64,000 nucleotides of DNA from CF-96 sp036269455. GTDB taxonomy: Bacteria > Chloroflexota > Dormibacteria > Aeolococcales > Aeolococcaceae. Positions within the stretch are counted from its first letter, which is position 1. Every line of letters starts with the position of its first letter. Below, piece by piece: positions 42,320 to 50,871 of this stretch. The position numbers and the translations under genes were made by a program. The notes under the pieces are model-generated. The model did no database searches and was not told the origin of the DNA. It saw only the letters and a list, made by a program, of their open reading frames with translations. Where the stretch lies: contig DATARS010000117.1 in NCBI GenBank assembly GCA_036269455.1, positions 1-64,000 on the forward strand, in the 5' to 3' direction.

Positions 42320-43881
42320 TGGGCGGGACGGGGATGGTCCACCTCGTCGGCGCCGGGCCGGGGGATCCCGAGCTCCTCACCCTGCGCGGCCGCGAGCTGC
42401 TCGCCACCTGCGACGCGGTGGTCCTCGACGCCCTCGCCAGCCCGCTGCTGCTCGTCCACCTCCGCCCCGGGGCCGAGGTCTTCGAGATGGGCAAACGCGC
42501 CGGGCAGCCGTCGGCGACCCAGGACGAGATCGGCGCCCTGCTCGTCCGCCTCGCCCGCGAGGGACGCCGGGTGGTGCGGCTCAAGGGCGGCGACCCCTTC
42601 GTCTTCGGTCGCGGCGGCGAGGAGTGCGAGCTGCTCGAGGCCGAGGGCATCGCCTACGAGGTGGTCCCCGGGGTCACCAGCGCCATCGCCGCCCCCGCCG
42701 CGGCCGGGATCCCCGTCACCCACCGCGATTGGGCGGGGCACGTCACCGTGGTCACCGGGCACGAGCGCGCCGACGCCGGCGGCTCCCACGTCGACCTCGC
42801 CGCCCTCGCCCGGCTGCTCCCCGACGGGACCCTGGTCTTCCTCATGGGGGCGCGCAGCCTGCCGCGGATCACCGCCGGGCTGATCGCCGCCGGCGCCGAC
42901 CCCACGACCCCTGCGGCGGCGGTGCAGTGGGGCACCGACCCCCGCCAGCGCAGCTGCTCGGCGACCCTCGCCGGGATCGCCGACGCCGTCGCCGCCGCCG
43001 AGATGGGGGCGCCGATGGTCACCGTGGTGGGGCGCGTGGCCGCGCTCCGCGAGCGGCTGCAGCGGATCGGACGGCGGCCGCTGAGCGGGCGGCGGATCCT
43101 GGTGACCCGGGCGCGCGCCCAGGCGAGCGGCTTCGTCGAGCGGCTGCGCCGGCTCGGCGCCGAGGCGGTCGAGCTCCCCGTGCTCGCCGTCGAGCCGCTC
43201 GGCGAGCGCCGCGACCTCGAGGACGCCGTCCGCCGCCTCGCCGCCGGCGCCGCCGCGCCGCCGCCGGGAGGCCGTCATGCCGTCTTCACCAGCGCCAACG
43301 CGGTGCGGCTGGTCTGGGAGGCGGCGCGCGCCGCCGGTCTCGACGCCCGCTGCTTCGCCTGGGTGCGGCTGGTGGCGATCGGCCCCGAGACCGCCGCCGC
43401 CCTTCTCGAGTGCGGGCTCGCCGCCGACCTGGTCCCCGACGAGTACATCGCCGAGGCGGTGGCCGAGGCGATGATCGCCGGCGGCGTCGCCGGCGCCTGG
43501 GTGTGGCTGCCCCGGGCGGCGGCGGCGCGCGACGTCCTGCCGCTGCGCCTGCGCGAGGCCGGCGCCGAGGTCGAGGTGCTGCCGATCTACCGCACCGTCC
43601 TCCCCGAGGACTCGGCCCGACGGCTGCGCGAGGAGCTCGGGCGCGGGGTCGACGCGGTGACCTTCACCAGCAGCAGCACGGTGCACCACTTCCGCGAGGC
43701 GTTGGGCGGCGAGCCGTTCCCCGCGGGCGCGGTGGCGGCATGCATCGGCCCGGTCACCGCCCGCACCGCCCGGGAGGCGGGCTATCCGGTGGCGGTGGTG
43801 GCCGCCGAGTACACCACCGCGGGCCTGGCGGCGGCGCTCGCCACCCATTTCACGCTGGGAACCCCCGCCCCGCTACTCTGA
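42319..43881 (+). CDS. Fused uroporphyrinogen-III C-methyltransferase and synthase (CobA-HemD)
   Basis: A 520-residue bifunctional protein. Residues 1 to about 250 are the SAM-dependent methyltransferase (SUMT/CobA): VHLVGAGPGDPELLT, LKGGDPFVFGRGGEE and VVPGVTSA. The C-terminal 250 residues are uroporphyrinogen-III synthase (HemD), starting GRRILVTRARAQ and containing FTSSSTV. The fusion closes hydroxymethylbilane to uroporphyrinogen III and then methylates it to precorrin-2, the substrate of the first gene in this operon. The same fusion occurs in many Gram-positive genomes. Confidence 0.93.
   Translation: MGGTGMVHLVGAGPGDPELLTLRGRELLATCDAVVLDALASPLLLVHLRPGAEVFEMGKRAGQPSATQDEIGALLVRLAREGRRVVRLKGGDPFVFGRGGEECELLEAEGIAYEVVPGVTSAIAAPAAAGIPVTHRDWAGHVTVVTGHERADAGGSHVDLAALARLLPDGTLVFLMGARSLPRITAGLIAAGADPTTPAAAVQWGTDPRQRSCSATLAGIADAVAAAEMGAPMVTVVGRVAALRERLQRIGRRPLSGRRILVTRARAQASGFVERLRRLGAEAVELPVLAVEPLGERRDLEDAVRRLAAGAAAPPPGGRHAVFTSANAVRLVWEAARAAGLDARCFAWVRLVAIGPETAAALLECGLAADLVPDEYIAEAVAEAMIAGGVAGAWVWLPRAAAARDVLPLRLREAGAEVEVLPIYRTVLPEDSARRLREELGRGVDAVTFTSSSTVHHFREALGGEPFPAGAVAACIGPVTARTAREAGYPVAVVAAEYTTAGLAAALATHFTLGTPAPLL
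43874..43879 (+). promoter_or_regulatory. Possible internal -10 (TACTCT) before hemB
   Basis: TACTCT spans the end of the cobA-hemD gene and ends 10 nt before ATG 43890; it may give hemB an extra leaderless transcript. Confidence 0.3.
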
Positions 43882-43889
43882 CGCCGCCC

Positions 43890-44879
43890 ATGCCCTTTCC
43901 CATCGATCGACCGCGCCGGATGCGGCGCACCGCGGCGCTCCGGCGGCTGGTCCGCGAGACCCGGCTGCGCCCGGACGACCTCATCCATCCCGCCTTCGTA
44001 CGCGAGGACCTCGACGCCCCCCGCGAGATCGCGACGATGCCCGGCCAGCATCAGGAGACCCACGACAGCCTGATCCGCTCGGTCGAGGACGCGCTCCGCG
44101 GCGGCTGCGCCGGGGTGGTGCTCTTCGGGGTCCCCGCGGACAAGGACTCCGAGGGATCCCAGGCGTGGAACGACCGCGGGGTGGTGCAGACGGCGCTGCG
44201 CCGGCTGCGCTCGGAGTTCCGCGACGACTGCGTGCTCATCGCCGACTGCTGCCTGGACGAGTACACCGACCACGGCCACTGCGGAGTGCTCCTCCCCGAC
44301 GGCCGCGTCGACAACGACGCCACCCTCGACCTCTACGCGCGCATCGCCATCAGCCAGGCCGCCGCCGGGGCGGACATCATCGCCCCCAGCGGGATGATGG
44401 ACGGCCAGGTCGCCGCCATCCGCCAGGCGCTCGACGACAACGGCTTCGCCGAGACCGCGATCCTCGCCTACAGCGCCAAGTTCGCCTCGGTGATGTACGG
44501 ACCCTTCCGCGATGCCGCCGACTGCACGCCGAAGCACGGCGACCGCCGCGGCTACCAGATGGACGTCGCCAACCAGCGCGAGGCGGTGCGCGAGACCCTG
44601 CTCGACATCGACGAGGGCGCCGACATGGTGATGGTCAAGCCGGCGCTCACCTGCCTCGACGTGGTCGCCCGGGTGCGCGACGCCACCGATCTTCCCCTCG
44701 CCGCCTACTGCGTCAGCGGCGAGTACGCGATGCTCCGCGCCGGCGCCGCCGCGGGGGCGTTCGAGGAGCGCGCGGCGGTGCTCGAGGCGCTCACCGCCAT
44801 CCGCCGCGCCGGCGCCGACATGGTCATCACCTATCACGCGCGCCAGGTGGCGCGCTGGCTCGCGGAGGACCGAGGATGA
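43890..44879 (+). CDS. hemB: Delta-aminolevulinic acid dehydratase (porphobilinogen synthase)
   Basis: A 329-residue enzyme condensing two aminolevulinates to porphobilinogen. Schiff-base lysines are in YSAKFASVMYGPFR and VMVKPAL. The metal site DCCLDEYTDHGHCG places Cys, Asp and Cys at the three positions that are Cys-Cys-Cys in zinc enzymes, as I recall for actinobacterial HemB. An allosteric-type GDRRGYQMD is present. The stop overlaps the cyclophilin gene. Confidence 0.94.
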   Translation: MPFPIDRPRRMRRTAALRRLVRETRLRPDDLIHPAFVREDLDAPREIATMPGQHQETHDSLIRSVEDALRGGCAGVVLFGVPADKDSEGSQAWNDRGVVQTALRRLRSEFRDDCVLIADCCLDEYTDHGHCGVLLPDGRVDNDATLDLYARIAISQAAAGADIIAPSGMMDGQVAAIRQALDDNGFAETAILAYSAKFASVMYGPFRDAADCTPKHGDRRGYQMDVANQREAVRETLLDIDEGADMVMVKPALTCLDVVARVRDATDLPLAAYCVSGEYAMLRAGAAAGAFEERAAVLEALTAIRRAGADMVITYHARQVARWLAEDRG

Positions 44880-45637
44880 GCGACGGGACACCCGCGCCCC
44901 GCCGGTCGGTGCTCGCCATGGCCATGCTGGCCCTGGTGGTCGCCGGTCTGGTCGTGCTGGGCGTGGTCTTCAACCGGGTGGCGGGCAAGGGGTCCGAGGC
45001 GGGCGTCGCCAGCGCCCCGCCGTCGCCGACCGCGGAGGCCAGCGCCACCCCCTCGCCGACGCCGACCGCGACCCCGGCGCCCGCGACCATCGCCTACGCC
45101 GACTGCTCGAAGGTGACCTTCGGTCCGGCGCTCGCGCCGCTGAACCCACCGGCCGACGTCCACAAGTACACCGCCGCGCCGTCGATGCAGATCGACGCCA
45201 CCAGGCTCTACCAGGCGACGATCACCACCCCGCGAGGGAGGATCGTGCTCTGCCTGCAGCCGGCGCTCGCCCCCAACACCGTCAGCAACTTCGTTGCCCT
45301 GGCGCGCAACCACTTCTACGACGGGCTGACCTTCCACCGTGTCGAGTCTGCATTCGTCATCCAGGGCGGCGACCCCAAGGGCGACGGCACCGGCGGCCCC
45401 GGCTACTCGTTCAACGACGAGCCGGTGCACAACGTCTATGTCGACGGCGCGGTGGCGATGGCCAACTCCGGTCCGAACACCAACGGCTCGCAGTTCTTCA
45501 TCTGCATCGGCAGCCAGTGCTCGTCGCTGCAGCCCCAGTACAACCTCTTCGGCAAGGTGGAGAGCGGGCAGGACGTCGCCCTGAAGATCCAGAAGGGTGA
45601 CGTCATGACGACCGTGGCCGTCGCCGAGCAGCGGTGA
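44876..45637 (+). CDS. Membrane-anchored cyclophilin-type peptidyl-prolyl isomerase
   Basis: A 253-residue protein. A single N-terminal membrane anchor (about 11-32) and a Pro/Thr/Ser-rich stalk lead to a cyclophilin domain (about 100-253). The catalytic segment FHRVESAFVIQGGDP and the substrate-pocket motif NGSQFFI are intact. It would fold exported proteins outside the membrane. Its place between hemB and hemL, with four-base overlaps on both sides, is unexpected. Confidence 0.9.
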   Translation: MSDGTPAPRRSVLAMAMLALVVAGLVVLGVVFNRVAGKGSEAGVASAPPSPTAEASATPSPTPTATPAPATIAYADCSKVTFGPALAPLNPPADVHKYTAAPSMQIDATRLYQATITTPRGRIVLCLQPALAPNTVSNFVALARNHFYDGLTFHRVESAFVIQGGDPKGDGTGGPGYSFNDEPVHNVYVDGAVAMANSGPNTNGSQFFICIGSQCSSLQPQYNLFGKVESGQDVALKIQKGDVMTTVAVAEQR

Positions 45638-46932
45638 GCGGTCCGCGCTCGGCGGAGGTCATGCGCCGCGCGCGTGCGCTGATGCCGGGCGGGGTGAGCA
45701 GCCCGGTGCGGGCCTTCGCCGCGGTCGGGGGCGAGCCACCGGTGTTCAGCTCGGGCCGGGGCTGCCGGCTCGTCGACGAGGACGGTCGCGAGTACGTCGA
45801 CTTCGTGCTCGCCTACGGCCCGCTGATCCTCGGCCACGACCACCCCGCGGTGCGCGAGGCGATCGCCGCCCGGCTGCCCCTCGGCACCGCCTACGGGGGC
45901 CCCACCGAGCTCGAGGTCGAGCTCGCCGGGCGGGTGGTCGCGGCGGTGCCGTCGATGGAGATGGTCCGCTTCGTCAACTCCGGTACCGAGGCGACGATGT
46001 CGGCGCTGCGCCTGGCCCGCGCGGCCACCGGTCGCGACCGGGTGGTGAAGTGCGCCGGTGGCTACCACGGCCACGCCGACCTGCTGCTCGTCGAGGCCGG
46101 CTCGGGGGTGGCGACGCTGGGAATCCCCGGATCGCCGGGGGTCCCCGCGGCGGCGGTGGGCGACACCCTGGTCGTGCCCTACAACGACGCCGCCGCGGTG
46201 GAGGAGCTCTTCGCCGCCCAGGGCGAGCGCATCGCGGCGGTGATCGTCGAGCCGGTGGCCGGGAACATGGGCTGCGTACCACCGCTCCCCGGCTACCTCG
46301 AGGCGCTCCGCGCGACCACCGCGCGCCACGGCGCGCTGCTCGTGTTCGACGAGGTGATGACCGGCTTCCGGGTCGCCTACGGCGGCGCCCAGGAGCTCTA
46401 CGGGATCGCCGCCGACCTCACCTGCCTCGGCAAGGTGATCGGCGGCGGCCTGCCGGTGGGGGCGTACGGCGGGCCGGCGGCGCTGATGTCGCGGATGGCG
46501 CCTGCCGGGCCGGTCTACCAGGCGGGCACGCTGAGCGGCAACCCGCTGGCGATGGCCGCCGGCTGCGCCACCCTCGACGTGCTCCGCGACGGCGCCGCGT
46601 ACGCCCGCCTCGAGTCGCTCGGCAGCCGCCTCGCCGCCGGCCTCGCCGCCGCCGCCGAGGAGCACGGCACCGCCTGCGCGGTGAACCGGGTGGGGAGCAT
46701 GCTCACCCCCTTCCTCGGAGTGGATGTGGTGACCGACTACGCCGCCGCGCGAGGCGCCGACGCGGCCGCCTTCCGCCGGGTGCACGCCGCCTGGCTCGAG
46801 GGGGGCGTCTTCTGGCCGCCCTCGCAGTACGAGGCGGGATTCCTCAGCACCGCGCACGGCGAGGCCGAGGTCGATCGCGCCGCGGAGATCTTCGCCGCCG
46901 CCCTCACCGCCGGGTCATCCGGCGCCGGCTGA
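45634..46932 (+). CDS. hemL: Glutamate-1-semialdehyde 2,1-aminomutase
   Basis: A 432-residue PLP enzyme converting glutamate-1-semialdehyde to 5-aminolevulinate. The opening MPGGVSSPVRAF, the motif LLVFDEVMTGFR and the PLP lysine in CLGKVIGGGLPVGAYGG are diagnostic. It completes the HemA-HemL route to ALA. The GTG start overlaps the cyclophilin stop. Confidence 0.95.
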   Translation: MSGPRSAEVMRRARALMPGGVSSPVRAFAAVGGEPPVFSSGRGCRLVDEDGREYVDFVLAYGPLILGHDHPAVREAIAARLPLGTAYGGPTELEVELAGRVVAAVPSMEMVRFVNSGTEATMSALRLARAATGRDRVVKCAGGYHGHADLLLVEAGSGVATLGIPGSPGVPAAAVGDTLVVPYNDAAAVEELFAAQGERIAAVIVEPVAGNMGCVPPLPGYLEALRATTARHGALLVFDEVMTGFRVAYGGAQELYGIAADLTCLGKVIGGGLPVGAYGGPAALMSRMAPAGPVYQAGTLSGNPLAMAAGCATLDVLRDGAAYARLESLGSRLAAGLAAAAEEHGTACAVNRVGSMLTPFLGVDVVTDYAAARGADAAAFRRVHAAWLEGGVFWPPSQYEAGFLSTAHGEAEVDRAAEIFAAALTAGSSGAG

Positions 46933-47060
46933 TCTGCGTATGACAGGCATCCGGCTCTCACACCTGTCTCAGGGGACGGCGGGAAGGCCGGTGGTAGACT
47001 TCAACCCATCCCGACACTGGACTCGCGACGCCGTTCGTCGCGGGGCGCGGAGGCTGTCCA

Positions 47061-47315
47061 ATGCCCTTCATCAACCCCGGCCACTTCTGGCTGATCCTCC
47101 TGCTGCTGATCGTGGTCCTCATCATCTGGGGACCGGGGAAGCTTCCCGACGTGGGTGCCGGCATGGGCCGCGCCATCCGGGAGTTCAGGAAGGCCACCAA
47201 CGAGGTCAAGGACTCCGTGAACCCGATGAGCCCGCACAGCGAGCCGAGCCCGCCGAGCGGCAACACCACGGCGCCGAAGCCCGAGGTCACCGAGGAGCCC
47301 AAGACCCCGGTCTGA
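47061..47315 (+). CDS. tatA: Twin-arginine translocase subunit TatA
   Basis: An 84-residue protein with one N-terminal membrane helix (about 8-23), the hinge GPGKLPDVGAGMGRAIREFRK amphipathic region starting at about 25 and a Pro/Ser/Thr-rich tail. TatA forms the transport pore for folded, twin-arginine substrates. No separate TatB is seen, so this may be a TatA-TatC-only system. TAGACT (46995-47000) could be its -10 element. The 128-bp gap before it also holds GACAGG/CCTGTC (46942-46968), a weak hairpin after hemL. Confidence 0.9.
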   Translation: MPFINPGHFWLILLLLIVVLIIWGPGKLPDVGAGMGRAIREFRKATNEVKDSVNPMSPHSEPSPPSGNTTAPKPEVTEEPKTPV

Positions 47316-47338
47316 CCGGGTGCCGGTCCAGCTCACGA

Positions 47339-47371
47339 CCGGTGCGCCCCCGCGTCATGGGGAGGCACCGG
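47339..47371 (+). promoter_or_regulatory. Intercistronic hairpin between tatA and tatC
   Basis: CCGGTGC (47339-47345) pairs with GCACCGG (47365-47371), and CCCC (47347-47350) with GGGG (47359-47362), around the loop CGCGTCAT. No T-run follows, so it may attenuate tatC or stabilise tatA mRNA. Confidence 0.45.
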
Positions 47372-47433
47372 CCGAGATGCTTCAATCCGCTGCGCGGCGA
47401 CCCCGCGTGCCTTCAGCAGGGTGAGAACCGACA

Positions 47434-48177
47434 GTGCAGGGCGTGGTGAACGACGACCGGCGGATGACCATCATCGAGCACCTCGAGGAGCTCCGGAAGG
47501 TGCTGATGATCTCCGTCGGCGCCTGGGTTGTGGCCACCGTCGGCGCGTTCTTCTTCAACGGCCGGGTGCTCGACATCCTCGAGCGGCCGCTCAAGACCGT
47601 GCTCGGCAAGGGCAACCACCTGTCGACGCTCCCGATCGTCACCACCCCGACCGAGCCACTGACCATCCCGCTCAAGGTCTCGGCGATCGTCGGCTTCGCA
47701 ATCGCGCTGCCGGTCATCCTCTGGCAGATCTGGACGTTCGTCAGCCCCGGCCTCCGGCCGCAGGAGCGGAAGTTCGCCTGGCCCTTCATCGTCACGGCGC
47801 TGCTGCTCTTCGCCACCGGCTCCGCCTTCGCCTACTTCGTGATGCCGATCGGGCTCAACTTCCTCGCCGGGTTCCTCGGCAACAACGCGACCTTCCTGCC
47901 CGACCTCAACGCCTACCTCACCTTCTTCACGCTGCTCATCGTCATCTTCGGGGTGACCTTCGAGCTGCCGATCGCCATCGTCCTGCTCGGGCTGCTGGGG
48001 ATCGTGTCCTCACGCTTCCTGCGCAACCGGCGCAAGGGGATCTGGGTGGGGATCGTCTTCGTGGCCCTGGTTGTGACCCCGGGAGCCGATCCCTTCACCC
48101 CGACCGCCCTCTTCGTCCCGCTGATCGTTCTCTTCGAGGCCAGCATCCTGGTCCTCGACAGGGTCTTCCGCCGCTAG
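47434..48177 (+). CDS. tatC: Twin-arginine translocase subunit TatC
   Basis: A 247-residue protein with six membrane helices. Conserved elements are the N-terminal IEHLEELRKVL, the first-loop PLT, the FVSPGLRPQERK segment and a second-loop Asp/Pro region (VVTPGADPFTP). TatC recognises the twin-arginine signal. The Rieske protein at 49627 has a twin-arginine-like RR and could be a substrate. The GTG start at 47434 is the longest option; ATG 47464 is an alternative that still keeps the EHLEELR motif. Confidence 0.93.
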   Translation: MQGVVNDDRRMTIIEHLEELRKVLMISVGAWVVATVGAFFFNGRVLDILERPLKTVLGKGNHLSTLPIVTTPTEPLTIPLKVSAIVGFAIALPVILWQIWTFVSPGLRPQERKFAWPFIVTALLLFATGSAFAYFVMPIGLNFLAGFLGNNATFLPDLNAYLTFFTLLIVIFGVTFELPIAIVLLGLLGIVSSRFLRNRRKGIWVGIVFVALVVTPGADPFTPTALFVPLIVLFEASILVLDRVFRR

Positions 48178-48181
48178 CTCG

Positions 48182-49141
48182 TCAGCTCGACCGGATGGAC
48201 CGTGCGGAGGTGTTGGTGCGGTGACCGCCGGTCCCGCCGCCGCCGCCCCCGCCCCCGCTGCTGCTCGGATGCGAGCCACCGCCGTTCGAGGTGTGCCCGC
48301 CCGACGACGAACCGCCGCCGGAGGACCCGTGGCTGCCGTGGCCGCCGCTCCCGCTCGGCCCGCCCGTCCCCGGGGTCCCGGATCCGAGCTGGCAGCTCCA
48401 CGGGTAGGGCTGGCAGGCCGAGGTCTCCTGCGACTCGGGGAAGGCGCAGTGCGAGCTGGGCGTGCCGGTGAGGTGGTCGTCGGCGTCGCCGTCGCCGTCG
48501 CACTGGCTGTTGCTCCCGCTGCCCGGGGCGGCCAGGCCGAAGTCGTGGAAGACGATCGGGTCCGACGCGGTGCCGGCGTAGCCGCCCGTCGACGGCCAGG
48601 TCACCGTGGTGCCGTCGGGATAGACGGCGGTGACGATCGCCTGGGTGCCGCTGCCGGAGCCGACCGTCAGGGTCGCCTCCTCCGACTGGCAGGCGCTGCC
48701 TCCCTCGCAGGGCGCGTAGCCCTCGGGATTGGTGGCGTTCGGCGGCGGGGTCACCGTCGTCCGGATCGTGTAGGTGCCCGGCGGCGGCGCGGCGAAGCTG
48801 ACGCAGCCGTGGCCGCCGGCGCTGCAGCTGCCCTGCTGGAGCGGGCATCCCGCCGAGGCGCCGACCGAGCCGGCGGAACCGGGGGGGGTGGTGACCGTGA
48901 TCGAGGCGCCGCCCGGCCCGGTCACGCTGTACGCGGCGCCGCCGAGCCCCTGCTTGCACGAGTCCATGGTCTGGATCCAGATCCCGCCCCCGCCTGCGCC
49001 GCCGCTTCCGTGTCCCGAGCCGCCGTGTCCGGGACTTGCGGCCTGGGCCGGACCGGCCCCCGCAGCGAAGGCGCTCCCGCAGGCGGCGAACACCAGGCCG
49101 AGTGAGGCGACCACGAATCGCAGGCGCATCGAGCGCATCAT
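48182..49141 (-). CDS. Secreted Gly/Ser-rich protein of unknown function
   Basis: A 319-residue protein. Residues 1-34 form a signal peptide (VVASLGLVFAACGSAFA); the cysteine could be a lipoprotein site but the lipobox is weak. The middle contains about ten cysteines and beta-rich Ig-like segments (PPGTYTIRTTVTPP). The last 90 residues are almost entirely Gly, Ser, His and Thr, ending ARSIRSS. It is convergent with tatC, 4 bp away. No family recognised; it could be a surface or matrix protein. Confidence 0.65.
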   Translation of the reverse strand: MMRSMRLRFVVASLGLVFAACGSAFAAGAGPAQAASPGHGGSGHGSGGAGGGGIWIQTMDSCKQGLGGAAYSVTGPGGASITVTTPPGSAGSVGASAGCPLQQGSCSAGGHGCVSFAAPPPGTYTIRTTVTPPPNATNPEGYAPCEGGSACQSEEATLTVGSGSGTQAIVTAVYPDGTTVTWPSTGGYAGTASDPIVFHDFGLAAPGSGSNSQCDGDGDADDHLTGTPSSHCAFPESQETSACQPYPWSCQLGSGTPGTGGPSGSGGHGSHGSSGGGSSSGGHTSNGGGSHPSSSGGGGGGGGTGGHRTNTSARSIRSS

Positions 49142-49243
49142 CCATCCTCCCTTCCATGGCGGCGACGGCGCGCCCGGGGGTGCGCCGTCTCCTGCGTATC
49201 TACAACGCTCCGGACGCGCCGCTCCTTGCGCTCGCGCTCAACC

Positions 49244-49630
49244 TCATCCCCCGGGGGTCGGGGTGGGGGTGGGGAGGCTCCGGTCCACGGTGATCGTACC
49301 CGTCATCGACGGGTGCCAGCGGCAGTGGAAGCTGAAGCTGCCCGAGTCCGGCGAGGTCAGCGGCGCGGTGTTGGACTCGCCGGGGTCGGCGTCGGCGCTG
49401 GCGTGGACCGAGTCGGCGGTGAAGGAGTGCTCGACGCCGCCGGCGTTCACCAGGGTCACGGTGACGAGCGACCCCGGCGGCACCGTCGCGGTGACCGGGT
49501 CGAAGCGGAAGTCGCGCGCGGTGATGCGCAGCTGGGCGCCGCCGGGGTTGGGACCGGTGGTGTCGCCGCACCCCGCCGCCGCCACCGCGGCCACGGCGGC
49601 GGCGAGGAGCGCCCGCCCGCCGCGGGTCAC
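49244..49630 (-). CDS. Cupredoxin-like lipoprotein
   Basis: A 128-residue protein. A hydrophobic N-terminus ends VAAAGC, a lipobox with C21. The mature part is a small cupredoxin with ligands H68 (VEHSF), C103, H106 and M109 in FHCRWHPSM, a plastocyanin/amicyanin-like type 1 copper site. A Pro-Thr tail follows. GTG 49630 overlaps the Rieske stop (GTGA), so this blue-copper-like protein is coexpressed with the Rieske protein and ECF sigma factor. Electron transfer outside the membrane is likely. Confidence 0.85.
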   Translation of the reverse strand: MTRGGRALLAAAVAAVAAAGCGDTTGPNPGGAQLRITARDFRFDPVTATVPPGSLVTVTLVNAGGVEHSFTADSVHASADADPGESNTAPLTSPDSGSFSFHCRWHPSMTGTITVDRSLPTPTPTPGG

Positions 49631-50283
49631 ACCACCAGGACCTCGACCCGGTCGTCGACCACCCGCGAGCGCAGCCGCGGCAGCGGGGTGGTGAGGTACT
49701 CGCGGTCGACCGGGGCGCCCTGGAGGTCGAAGGAGGCGCCGTGGCAGGGGCAGAGGAGCTGGGCGGCCTGCGCCTCGAGGAGGCAGCCCCGGTGGGTGCA
49801 GACCGCCGAGAGCGCGTGCACCCCGCCGCCGGGCTGGGGCACGAGCACCCCCTCGATGGGCCCCGCGGAGAAGCGGCGCGGCCGGCCGTCGGCGAGGTCG
49901 GCGAGGGTGGCGACCTGCCGCCAGGTGCCGTTCGACGGCACCAGCTCGCCCTGGGCGGCGCGGTCGGGCTGGTCGGTGTGGCGCACCCCGAGGTCGACGG
50001 CGACCCCTGCGGCCGCCGCGGCGGCGATGCCGCCGCCGATGAGGAAGCCGCGCCTGCTCGGCGGCCGGGTGGCCGCCGGGGCCGCGTCGAGCTGAGCGCG
50101 GAGCTGCTCCTCCAGCCCGCTGACGAACTCCGCCGAGGGCAGGTCGGTGGCGGTGCGGGCGCCGCGCAGCGCGGTGGCGACCTGGAGCAGCCGGGCCTCC
50201 TCGGCGTCGGCCTCGAAGCGCGGCGGCCGGCGGTCGCGGAGCAGGGCGGTGACGAAGCGGCGGGTGCGGCGGCGCGGGGTCAC
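49627..50283 (-). CDS. Membrane Rieske [2Fe-2S] protein with an anti-sigma-like N-terminus
   Basis: A 218-residue protein. Residues 1-75 are cytoplasmic, helical and charged (RRFVTALLRDRRPPRF, then AEEARLLQVATALRGAR and EFVSGLEEQL), resembling the region anti-sigma factors present to ECF sigma factors. SRRGF at 76-80 precedes one membrane helix (80-98). The C-terminal 100 residues are a Rieske domain with ligands C162, H164, C178 and H181 and the extra cysteines C167 and C180. The GTG start overlaps the sigma gene stop. I infer a redox-sensing regulator, but an electron carrier matured through Tat is the simpler alternative. Confidence 0.85.
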   Translation of the reverse strand: MTPRRRTRRFVTALLRDRRPPRFEADAEEARLLQVATALRGARTATDLPSAEFVSGLEEQLRAQLDAAPAATRPPSRRGFLIGGGIAAAAAAGVAVDLGVRHTDQPDRAAQGELVPSNGTWRQVATLADLADGRPRRFSAGPIEGVLVPQPGGGVHALSAVCTHRGCLLEAQAAQLLCPCHGASFDLQGAPVDREYLTTPLPRLRSRVVDDRVEVLVV

Positions 50284-50816
50284 GACCGCTCCTCGCCGAG
50301 GCCGGCGGCGCGGCGCAGCGCGCGCCACTGCAGCACCTTGGCGTTGGCCACGCTCACCTCCATCTCGTGCGCCGTCTCGCGGACCGAGAGGCCGCGGAGG
50401 AAGCGCAGCTCGAGCACCCGCCGGTACTGGTCGGGGAGGCGCGCCAGGAGGGAGGAGACGCGGCGGCGGTTGCCCGCCCCCTCGTCGCCGCCGGCCGCGG
50501 GCGGCGAGGGGGCCAGGTCCTCGTTGTACTCGGTGAGCTCGGCCCCGTAGTGGGTGGTCCAGTGCTCGGCCAGGACGCTGCGCGCGGTGGCCCGGAGGTA
50601 GGCGCGGGCCTCCCCCTCGCTGGCGGTCGGACGCAGCCGGGGGAGCGCCCGCAGGAAGACCGCTGCGGTGATGTCCTCGGCGTCGGGACGGTTGCCGCAG
50701 CGCGAGAAGACGAACCGGTACACCGCGACCACGTGGGCGCGGTAGAGGTCCTCCCAGCCGGAGGTGTCCTCCGCGCCGACCACGCGAAGCCGCGACGCCG
50801 CGCTCTCCTGGTCCAT
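50280..50816 (-). CDS. ECF-type sigma-70 factor
   Basis: A 178-residue sigma factor with regions 2 and 4 only. Region 2 includes LYRAHVVAVYRFVFSRCGNRPDAEDITAAVFLRAL; region 4 includes LPDQYRRVLELRFLRGLSVRETAHEMEVS. The linker is Gly/Pro-rich. GAGGGG lies just before ATG 50816. Its stop overlaps the Rieske gene start, the arrangement usual for sigma/anti-sigma pairs. It lies 55 bp downstream of rdgB and may have its own promoter. Target promoters are unknown. Confidence 0.9.
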   Translation of the reverse strand: MDQESAASRLRVVGAEDTSGWEDLYRAHVVAVYRFVFSRCGNRPDAEDITAAVFLRALPRLRPTASEGEARAYLRATARSVLAEHWTTHYGAELTEYNEDLAPSPPAAGGDEGAGNRRRVSSLLARLPDQYRRVLELRFLRGLSVRETAHEMEVSVANAKVLQWRALRRAAGLGEERS

Positions 50817-50871
50817 CGACCCCTCGGTCTCCTCGGGTGGAATGTCCGCCTCAGTCTCCTACGGTCGCGGG

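Noticed and set aside
41293..43848. An 851-codon minus-strand frame opposite hemC and cobA-hemD
   Set aside because: Antisense to two enzymes with intact catalytic motifs; no domain in the translation.
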